This document shows positions 1-5,457 of a stretch of 6,218 bases of DNA, one piece after another. The notes beneath the pieces are model-generated. The model worked only from the letters and a program-made list of their open reading frames with translations, was not told the DNA's origin and ran no database searches. A program made the position numbers and the translations under genes. Origin of the DNA: Acidiferrobacter sp. (lineage in GTDB: Bacteria; Pseudomonadota; Gammaproteobacteria; Arenicellales; UBA868); contig NZKZ01000196.1 of NCBI GenBank assembly GCA_002694065.1, forward strand, positions 1 to 6,218, written 5' to 3'. Position 1 is the stretch's first letter; each line of letters starts with the position of its first letter.

Positions 1-630
1 GCGATCCTGGGCGCCATCGCCGTGCTGTCGGCCTCGACGGTCGCCATCTTTCAGCAGAATCTCAAACGGATGCTGGCGTATTCCAGCGTCGCCCAGATCG
101 GCTACCTTGCCCTTGGCATCAGCCTCGCGACGCCTGCCGGGCTCACCGCCACGATACTGCATCTTTTCAACCATGCCCTGATGAAGGGTGCGCTGTTTAT
201 CGCGCTAGGCTGCATCGCCTGGCGCATAGGCAGCAGCCGGCTGCAGGACTTCGCGGGGCTGGGCTATCGCATGCCCTGGACCATGGGTGTTTTTGTTGTC
301 GGCGGACTCAGCCTGATCGGCATTCCGTTGACCGCGGGCTTTATCAGCAAGTGGTACCTCGTGCTGGCCGCGTTGGAGAAGGGGTGGTGGCCCGTCATCG
401 TTGTGATCATTGCCGGCTCCCTGCTGGCAGTCCTGTATGTCTGGAAAGTGGTAGAGAGGGCGTATCTCGCAAAACCCCCGGAAAACGCAACGAGAGCTGA
501 GGCCCCGGCGTCGATGCTGATACCCGCCTGGCTGTTGGCAATTGCCAACCTCTACTTCGGATCCCAGACGGATCTGAGTGTGGGGGTCGCCACCCGCGCG
601 GCGGCGGAACTCTTTGGGATAGCCCCGTGA
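1..630 (+). CDS. Mrp/Mnh-type cation:proton antiporter D-like subunit, C-terminal 209 residues (5' end outside window)
   Basis: Frame 1 is open from the first base to TGA at 628-630, so the gene begins upstream; the family is usually about 480-500 residues, so roughly 280 are missing. The fragment is strongly hydrophobic and carries the second half of the proton-antiporter core of the NuoL/M/N-MrpA/D family. Fragment K22 lies in the NLKRMLAYSS motif of the broken helix 8. H54, H58 and K62 form HLFNHALMK in the next half-channel, and K117 lies in ISKWYL. These lysines and histidines belong to the buried polar axis that carries protons in complex I and Mrp complexes. The Glu (TM5) and Lys (TM7) of the first half-channel would be encoded outside the window. 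The next antiporter gene overlaps it by 4 nt. Family assignment is firm; whether it corresponds to MrpA-C-terminal, MrpD or a NuoN-like role is unclear. The transported cation cannot be read from sequence. Confidence 0.9.
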   Translation, partial: AILGAIAVLSASTVAIFQQNLKRMLAYSSVAQIGYLALGISLATPAGLTATILHLFNHALMKGALFIALGCIAWRIGSSRLQDFAGLGYRMPWTMGVFVVGGLSLIGIPLTAGFISKWYLVLAALEKGWWPVIVVIIAGSLLAVLYVWKVVERAYLAKPPENATRAEAPASMLIPAWLLAIANLYFGSQTDLSVGVATRAAAELFGIAP

Positions 631-2078
631 GCGAATCCCTCCTGGCCTGGATCGTGTTCACGCCGCTCATTGGTGCGGCAGCCGTTCTGCTGACCGGCCG
701 CTGGCCGAATCTGCGCGAGGCGGTCAGTCTGATCACCGGGGGTGTGCTGATCGCCCAGGTCACGAAGCTGATCTCCCCAGTGCTGGCAGGCGAAACGCCG
801 AGCGTCCTGCTAGCGGTGCCGGTGCCGGGGGTGCCGCTTGCACTTCAGGCAGAACCGTTGGGTCTGCTCTTTGCGTTGATTGCAGCGGTGCTGTGGGTTG
901 CTACCACCGTGTATGCCATCGGCTATATGCGTGGCCACGGCGAAAAGCACCAGACCCGGTTTTTTGCCTTTTTCGCGATTGCGATCAGCGCCACCATGGG
1001 GGTGGCCCTGGCGCAGAACCTGTTCACCCTCTTTCTTTTCTACGAACTGCTTACGCTTTCCACCTACCCTCTCGTGACCCACGCGGGTTCCGATGAAGCG
1101 CGGCGCGGCGGGCGCGTCTATCTCGGTATTCTGATGGGCACCTCCATGGGATTCCTGCTGCTGGCGGTGATCTGGACCTGGCAGCTTGCCGGAACGACGG
1201 CGTTTCACCCCGGAGGCATCCTGGCAGACAAAGGGTCGCCGGTCGTGGTGGGCGTGCTTTATGCGCTTTTTGCCTTCGGCATCGGCAAAGCCGCTCTGAT
1301 GCCCTTTCACCGTTGGCTGCCCGCAGCCATGGTTGCCCCGACACCCGTCAGCGCTCTGCTGCACGCGGTGGCGGTGGTCAAGGCAGGGGTTTTCGCGATT
1401 CTCAAGATCACGGTCTATGTCTTCGGACTGGATCTTTTGTCTGTCACGGGCGCCACGACCCCAATCCTGTGGGTGGCCGCCATCACGATCATCGGCGCGT
1501 CACTGGTGGCGCTGCATCAGGACAACCTGAAAAGACGGCTGGCCTATTCGACCATCAGTCAACTCTCCTATGTGGTTCTGGGTGCCGTCCTCGCCAATAC
1601 CGCGGGTATCGCGGGCGCGGCTGTGCATATCGCGACTCACGCCGTTGGAAAAATCACGCTGTTTTTCTGCGCCGGCGCCATTTTGGTTGCTGCCCACAAG
1701 ACCCGGGTCAGTGAGCTTGACGGCCTCGGCCGGCAGATGCCGATCACGATGGGCGCCTTTCTGATCGCCAGTCTGAGCATTGCCGGTCTGCCGCCGATGG
1801 CAGGCCTGTGGGGCAAGTGGTATCTCTCGATCGGGGCACTGGAAGCGGGCTATGGGGTGTTGGTGGGCGTGCTGATGTTGAGCACGCTTCTCAATATCGC
1901 CTATCTTCTGCCGATTCCGCTCCGCGCCTTCTTCGCCAAGAGCGCCGGCGAAAGCAACCAATGGCATGAAGCGCCGCTGCCCTGTCTGATTGCCATAGGC
2001 TTTACGACAATCGCCTGCGTGGTGCTCTTTTTCTTCCCTGAGCCGGTTTATCGACTGGCCACCATGATCGCCGGGTAA
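627..2078 (+). CDS. Mrp/Mnh-type cation:proton antiporter D-like subunit (second paralogue, 483 aa)
   Basis: Complete integral membrane protein, probably 14 helices, of the proton-antiporter (NuoL/M/N, MrpA/D) family. The family signature is clear: E140 in FYELLTLSTYP (the TM5 glutamate), K221 in GIGKAALMPFHRWLP (the TM7 lysine), the segment AMVAPTPVSALLHAVAVVKAG (residues 234-254, with H246 and K252), K302 in NLKRRLAYSTISQ, H334/H338/K342 in HIATHAVGK, and K397 in WGKWYL. In Bacillus MrpD the equivalent TM5 Glu and TM7 Lys are needed for antiport (family knowledge). All channel residues are present, so the subunit looks competent for proton transfer. The GTG start at 627 overlaps the previous stop as GTGA, with no convincing Shine-Dalgarno, so translation is probably coupled. 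Length is normal for MrpD. It is a clear paralogue of the gene before it, not a duplicate copy: aligned helices differ at many positions. It could equally be labelled a NuoM-like subunit. Confidence 0.93.
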   Translation: MSESLLAWIVFTPLIGAAAVLLTGRWPNLREAVSLITGGVLIAQVTKLISPVLAGETPSVLLAVPVPGVPLALQAEPLGLLFALIAAVLWVATTVYAIGYMRGHGEKHQTRFFAFFAIAISATMGVALAQNLFTLFLFYELLTLSTYPLVTHAGSDEARRGGRVYLGILMGTSMGFLLLAVIWTWQLAGTTAFHPGGILADKGSPVVVGVLYALFAFGIGKAALMPFHRWLPAAMVAPTPVSALLHAVAVVKAGVFAILKITVYVFGLDLLSVTGATTPILWVAAITIIGASLVALHQDNLKRRLAYSTISQLSYVVLGAVLANTAGIAGAAVHIATHAVGKITLFFCAGAILVAAHKTRVSELDGLGRQMPITMGAFLIASLSIAGLPPMAGLWGKWYLSIGALEAGYGVLVGVLMLSTLLNIAYLLPIPLRAFFAKSAGESNQWHEAPLPCLIAIGFTTIACVVLFFFPEPVYRLATMIAG

Positions 2079-2085
2079 CGAGACC

Positions 2086-2337
2086 ATGCAGGAAAAACGT
2101 CACCTCTTTGATGAAAAGAAAAATGTGAAGCGCGTGCTCAAGGCATTGGTGCTGGCCTGCGTCCTGACGGCCGGTGCGGACCTCGTCTATCACCGGCACG
2201 TGGTGCACCCCTTCGAGGGACTGTGGGGCTTTTACGCCATCTATGGATTTGTCGCATGCGTGATCCTGGTGCTGCTGGCGAAAGAGATGCGAAAACTCCT
2301 GATGCGCGACGAAGACTACTACGACCGTGATGATTGA
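2086..2337 (+). CDS. Small conserved two-helix membrane protein within the antiporter operon, function unknown
   Basis: This 83-residue protein has a basic N-terminus (KRHLFDEKKNVKR, residues 4-16), a first predicted membrane helix at about 17-35, a short loop rich in ionisable residues (H36, H38, H41, E44), a second helix at about 47-66, and a highly charged tail ending in RDEDYYDRDD. D32 sits near the end of helix 1. The ATG at 2086 is 7 nt after the previous stop with only a weak GAGA upstream; its end overlaps the start of the next antiporter gene. I recall similar small proteins beside Na+/H+ antiporter genes in other proteobacteria, annotated only as hypothetical; this is memory, not a search. 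It has no MrpE, F or G signature that I can recognise. By position it is likely an accessory or assembly subunit of the complex. Coding status is well supported by tight spacing, and by two clean helices in a gene-sized frame. Confidence 0.85.
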   Translation: MQEKRHLFDEKKNVKRVLKALVLACVLTAGADLVYHRHVVHPFEGLWGFYAIYGFVACVILVLLAKEMRKLLMRDEDYYDRDD

Positions 2338-4018
2338 GCTTCCGCCATTTTTGCTTTTCTATATCGCAGCACTCGTCGCTGCCGTTTTGCCGCGTGCGCC
2401 GCGGCTGGTGCTGATGCTCGCCGTGCCGCTGGCGAGCTGTGCCATGCTGCTGCAGTTACCGACGGAGCTGTCGGTCAATCTGGTCCTGATGGATCTTCAG
2501 CTGGAGCCGTTACGGGTTGACCGTCTCAGCCGGTTGTTTGGCATTCTTTTTCATATCGGCGCCTTCATCGGCATTGTTTTTTCCCTGCATACCCGGGATC
2601 GGACGCAGCACGTGGCAGCGTTGGCGTATGCCGGAAGTGCACTCGGCGCTGTGTTTGCCGGGGACCTGCTGACGCTATTTGTATTCTGGGAGTTGCTCGC
2701 GGTCAGTTCGGTTTTCCTGATTTTCGCAAGCCGAACGGAGCGATCATACGGCGCCGGCATGCGCTACCTGGTGATTCAGGTCATCTCCGGCGTGCTGCTG
2801 CTCGCAGGGGCGCTGATGCTTTACGGGCAGAGCGGCTCTTTGCGCTTTGAGCATATCGGTCTCAACGGCTTCGCCAGCGTACTGATCTTCATTGCATTCG
2901 GCATCAAGTGCGCCTTTCCGCTTCTGCACAACTGGCTGACGGATGCGTATCCGGAAGCCACTCCCACCGGGACTGTTTTCCTCAGCGCCTTTACCACCAA
3001 AGTGGCGGTGTATGCGCTGGCCCGCGGCTTTGCCGGGACGGAACTGTTGGTTTATATCGGTGCGGTCATGACGTGCTTTCCGATTTTCTACGCCGTCATT
3101 GAGAACGACCTGCGTCGCGTGCTGGCCTACAGCATGATTAACCAGATCGGCTTCATGGTCGTGGGCATTGGCCTGGGCACAGCGCTCGCCCTTAACGGCG
3201 CAATCGCCCACGCCTTTAACGACGTGATCTTCAAAGGCCTGCTGATGATGTCGATGGGTGCGGTGCTGCACATGACCGGGCGCATGAACGGCTCAGATCT
3301 TGGCGGCCTCTACAAAAGCATGCCGGTCACGACGACGTTCTGCATTATCGGCGCGGCGTCCATATCGGCATTTCCGCTTTTCAGCGGCTTCGTCAGCAAG
3401 TCGATGGTGATGGTCGCCGTATTGGAAGAAGGTCACCCGGTCGTCTGGCTCGCCCTGCTCTTCGCCTCCGCCGGCGTCTTCCACCATGCGGGGATCAAGA
3501 TACCCTTCTTTGCCTTCTTTGCCCACGACAGCGGTATCCGCACCCGGGAAGCCCCCATCAATATGCTGATCGCCATGGGGATCGCTGCGGCACTGTGTAT
3601 CGGCATTGGGGTCTGGCCCTGGATGCTCTACGATCTTCTGCCGTTCCAGGTCGACTACACGCCTTTTGACGGCAGTCACATCCTTGCCCAAATCCAGTTG
3701 CTGGTCTTCTCAGCAGCTGCCTTTGCCTGGCTCAAAGTAGCGGGCATTTACCCACCTGAGCTGCACTCGACCAATATTGATGTCGAATGGCTGTACCGCC
3801 GACTGGCCCCCCGGTGGCTGCGAAACACCACCGCACTGACCCGTCAGGCTGCTGACCTTGGCGGCCAAGCCTGCAGGAATCTCGGCCAAAAACTCATGCG
3901 CCTGGTACTGGACCATTACGGACCGGAGGGCACCCTGGCACGCGCATGGCCGACGGGCTCCATGGTGCTATGGGTAGCGGTGCTGCTCGGCGCCAGTCTC
4001 ATCCTGTTTTACCTGTAA
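2330..4018 (+). CDS. Na+/H+ antiporter subunit D-like protein with C-terminal extension (third paralogue, 562 aa)
   Basis: Third proton-antiporter family subunit of the operon, an integral membrane protein. Numbered from ATG 2330: E121 in FWELLAVSSVFL (TM5), K193 in GIKCAFPLLHNWLTDAYPEA (TM7), K224 in TTKVAVYAL, R262 in NDLRRVLAYSMINQIG, H294/D298/K302 in HAFNDVIFK, K357 in FVSKSMV, and K390 in HAGIKIPFFAFFAHD. Two channel positions differ from the other two subunits: Lys becomes Arg at 262 and the second His becomes Asp at 298. It is about 70 residues longer than the 483-residue subunit. The excess includes a polar, arginine-rich amphipathic stretch (about 480-535) and a last hydrophobic helix (about 543-562), which recalls the lateral helix plus final helix of NuoL. 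The start could also be GTG 2327, one codon earlier; ATG 2330 is preferred, and either start overlaps the 83-residue gene. No strong ribosome site is visible, which suggests coupled translation. Confidence 0.92.
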   Translation: MIELPPFLLFYIAALVAAVLPRAPRLVLMLAVPLASCAMLLQLPTELSVNLVLMDLQLEPLRVDRLSRLFGILFHIGAFIGIVFSLHTRDRTQHVAALAYAGSALGAVFAGDLLTLFVFWELLAVSSVFLIFASRTERSYGAGMRYLVIQVISGVLLLAGALMLYGQSGSLRFEHIGLNGFASVLIFIAFGIKCAFPLLHNWLTDAYPEATPTGTVFLSAFTTKVAVYALARGFAGTELLVYIGAVMTCFPIFYAVIENDLRRVLAYSMINQIGFMVVGIGLGTALALNGAIAHAFNDVIFKGLLMMSMGAVLHMTGRMNGSDLGGLYKSMPVTTTFCIIGAASISAFPLFSGFVSKSMVMVAVLEEGHPVVWLALLFASAGVFHHAGIKIPFFAFFAHDSGIRTREAPINMLIAMGIAAALCIGIGVWPWMLYDLLPFQVDYTPFDGSHILAQIQLLVFSAAAFAWLKVAGIYPPELHSTNIDVEWLYRRLAPRWLRNTTALTRQAADLGGQACRNLGQKLMRLVLDHYGPEGTLARAWPTGSMVLWVAVLLGASLILFYL

Positions 4019-4038
4019 CCCGAGAAAAACCTGTCAAG

Positions 4039-4752
4039 ATGAATTCACCAACGGACGCAGCATCAGCTGAGCGCCAAGACCACGTCGATGCGGCAATCAC
4101 GTCCCGCCGGTCGGTACGCGCCTTTTTACCCACCGCGGTACCCAATGAAGTGGTTCGCCAAATTCTCGCCACCGCAGCGAGAGCGCCGTCCGGGACCAAT
4201 ATCCAGCCCTGGCGGGTGTACGTGCTGACCGGCAGCCGCCTGAAACAGTTAAGCGATGCAATCCTGTCAGCATACAACGATCCCGAGGTCGCCAAAACAC
4301 ATACCGAAGCATATCCGTACTACCCCAAAGAATGGGTCTCCCCCTACATCGAACGCCGGCGCAAGATTGGATGGGGTCTATATGGATTGCTAGGGATCAC
4401 TCGAGAAGACAAGGACAAGATGCACCACCAACATGGCCGCAACTATCTCTTTTTTGACGCGCCGGTCGGCCTGATCTTCAGTATCGACCGCATTCTGGAG
4501 CAAGGCAGTTGGCTGGATTACGGCATGTTCCTGCAAAACATCATGGTGGCGGCGCGGGGGCGCGGCCTCGATACCTGTCCGCAGGCTGCATTCAATCCGT
4601 TTCATCGCGTCATCCGCGAAGCGTTGCAGATGCCAGAGAGTGAGGAGCTGGTCTGCGGTATGGCGCTTGGCTATGCCGACAATGATGCCGTTGAGAACCA
4701 GTTCGAAACGGAACGCGAATCCCTCGACGTCTGGGCAACCTTTCTGGATTAA
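4039..4752 (+). CDS. Nitroreductase-family protein (FMN-dependent NAD(P)H oxidoreductase, 237 aa)
   Basis: Cytosolic flavoprotein of the nitroreductase superfamily, whose members transfer hydride from NAD(P)H through FMN to nitroaromatics, quinones or other acceptors. Visible motifs are SRRSVRAFLP (residues 22-31, FMN-phosphate-binding arginines), ARAPSGTNIQPW (47-58, the classic RAPSg.N.QPW flavin signature), GSWLDYGMFLQNIMVAA (156-172, dimer-core helix), a GRGLDTCPQ segment (174-182), and CGMALGYAD (206-214). Length fits the family. The start is ATG 4039; the frame stays open upstream into the antiporter gene, but those codons overlap its end and add nothing family-like. The gene is 20 nt after the antiporter operon in the same direction, so read-through transcription is plausible. 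The Shine-Dalgarno is poor. The sequence recalls the nitrobenzene/4-nitrobenzoate reductase-like branch rather than the classic NfsB branch, but the physiological substrate is unknown. It is followed by the tdk gene on the opposite strand. Confidence 0.92.
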   Translation: MNSPTDAASAERQDHVDAAITSRRSVRAFLPTAVPNEVVRQILATAARAPSGTNIQPWRVYVLTGSRLKQLSDAILSAYNDPEVAKTHTEAYPYYPKEWVSPYIERRRKIGWGLYGLLGITREDKDKMHHQHGRNYLFFDAPVGLIFSIDRILEQGSWLDYGMFLQNIMVAARGRGLDTCPQAAFNPFHRVIREALQMPESEELVCGMALGYADNDAVENQFETERESLDVWATFLD

Positions 4753-4763
4753 AACCGGCCGCC

Positions 4764-5351
4764 TCAGCCTGAAGAGATCTTCAGGCTTTCCTTGAAGTGG
4801 CGCCGGCACATCGACACATAGGTTTCGTTACCGCCGATCTGGATCTGGTCGCCGCTGTGCATGGGCTGCCCCTCGCCATCGAAACGAACGACCATGGTGG
4901 CTTTTCGACCGCAGTGGCAGACGGTCTTGATCTCACGCAACTCATCCGCCAGCGCCAAGAGCTGGCGGGAACCTTCGAAGAGGGCTCCGAGAAAATCCGT
5001 GCGCAGGCCATAGGCGAGCACCGGGATATTCAGCGCGTCAACCACCTCAGTCAGCTGATCAACCTGATCAGCGCTTAAAAACTGGGCTTCATCGACAAGC
5101 ACACAGTGGATCGGCTGACCCTCGGATGCGTTCTGAACCAGGCCCAGCAAATTGACGCTGGGATCCACATCCACGGCCTCTGCTTCAAGACCGATTCGTG
5201 AGCGCACGCGGTTTTCACCAGAGCGGCTGTCGATCCGGGGTTTGATCACGAGTGTATTCATGCCCCGCTCGGCGTAATTGTGGCGAGACTGCAAAAGGTT
5301 GGTCGTCTTGCCGGCGTTCATCGCCGAGTAGTAAAAGTAGAGTTTTGCCAC
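4764..5351 (-). CDS. tdk: Thymidine kinase, type II (Tdk)
   Basis: Cytosolic homotetrameric enzyme that phosphorylates thymidine to dTMP with ATP, the pyrimidine deoxynucleoside salvage step. The 195 residues show the full architecture: Walker [10 protein letters not shown] (9-17, K15, T16), the Walker B segment VLVDEAQF (84-91) with catalytic E88, YGLRTDF (114-120) before the lasso loop, a CHCG zinc pair (C145, C147), the thymidine-binding loop region around GGNETYVS (173-180), and C182/H185 completing the zinc site. The numbering of E88 and the four zinc ligands matches my memory of the E. coli enzyme. The start is GTG at 5351-5349, supported by an unusually good ribosome site just upstream. 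Length is normal and no key residue is missing. The gene converges on the nitroreductase with 11 nt between stops and diverges from the DpkA-like gene. The last codons double as a hairpin. Assignment is secure. Confidence 0.97.
   Translation of the reverse strand: MAKLYFYYSAMNAGKTTNLLQSRHNYAERGMNTLVIKPRIDSRSGENRVRSRIGLEAEAVDVDPSVNLLGLVQNASEGQPIHCVLVDEAQFLSADQVDQLTEVVDALNIPVLAYGLRTDFLGALFEGSRQLLALADELREIKTVCHCGRKATMVVRFDGEGQPMHSGDQIQIGGNETYVSMCRRHFKESLKISSG
4766..4787 (+). terminator. Probable intrinsic terminator of the nitroreductase transcript, embedded in the 3' end of tdk
   Basis: AGCCTGAAG and CTTCAGGCT form a perfect 9-bp stem around an AGAT loop, 14 nt past the nitroreductase stop. 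The + strand continues TTCCTT, a short pyrimidine tail with the closing T run interrupted by two Cs, so termination may be partial. On the - strand the same stem is followed by G-rich sequence and would not be a good terminator for tdk. The stem coincides with the last seven codons plus stop of tdk. Confidence 0.6.
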
Positions 5352-5353
5352 GT

Positions 5354-5361
5354 GATCACCT
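5354..5361 (-). promoter_or_regulatory. Strong extended Shine-Dalgarno of tdk, deciding the GTG start
   Basis: On the - strand AGGTGATC lies just before the GTG start, with seven bases between the AGG core and the start codon. All eight bases match the complement of the bacterial 16S rRNA 3' end (GATCACCTCCTTA), which supports the GTG at 5351-5349 as the true start. No ATG start fits better. Confidence 0.7.
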
Positions 5362-5380
5362 GCCTGCCGTCAATGCCCGA

Positions 5381-5386
5381 ATTGTA
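5381..5386 (-). promoter_or_regulatory. Possible -10 box (TACAAT on the - strand) for tdk
   Basis: On the - strand TACAAT matches five of six consensus bases, with an expected start near 5374 and a leader of about 23 nt before the tdk GTG. The bases at the ideal -35 position (ACCGAC) do not match. TTGATG is present on the - strand but 24 bases from this box, which is too far. Confidence 0.3.
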
Positions 5387-5422
5387 GGACATCGCCGGGC
5401 TGCGTCGGTCCATCAAGCCCTC

Positions 5423-5428
5423 TATACT
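5423..5428 (+). promoter_or_regulatory. Possible -10 box (TATACT) for the DpkA-like gene
   Basis: TATACT matches five of six bases of the sigma-70 -10 consensus and would place transcription start near 5435, about 23 nt before the ATG. No convincing -35 box is found 16-18 bases upstream (the bases there read CTGCGT), so the promoter may be weak or activator-dependent. Confidence 0.35.
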
Positions 5429-5457
5429 GGACTCATCAAACCTTCTGAAGCAATCTT

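Noticed and set aside
810..1364. A 184-codon open frame on the - strand antisense to the second antiporter subunit
   Set aside because: It is rich in His, Arg, Gln and Lys, as expected from the complement of hydrophobic codons in GC-rich DNA, and it overlaps a certain gene throughout. The same applies to the long - strand frames at 1500-2087 and 2744-3271.
1..2078. First two antiporter genes as a recent tandem duplication
   Set aside because: They share family motifs, but the aligned helices differ at many positions and I see no long shared nucleotide stretch, so the duplication is ancient.
3946..4038. An upstream extension of the nitroreductase frame by 31 codons
   Set aside because: It would overlap the end of the antiporter gene by more than 70 nt and encodes nothing like the family N-terminus; the ATG at 4039 gives the usual length.
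5055..5071. Inverted repeat CTGATCA-ACC-TGATCAG inside tdk
   Set aside because: It arises from repeated GATCAG codons for Asp-Gln in the protein stretch ADQVDQL; it lies mid-gene with no tail typical of a terminator.
5352..5359. The palindrome GTGATCAC next to the tdk start as a possible operator
   Set aside because: It is explained by the extended ribosome-binding sequence AGGTGATC; an 8-base palindrome is also common by chance.
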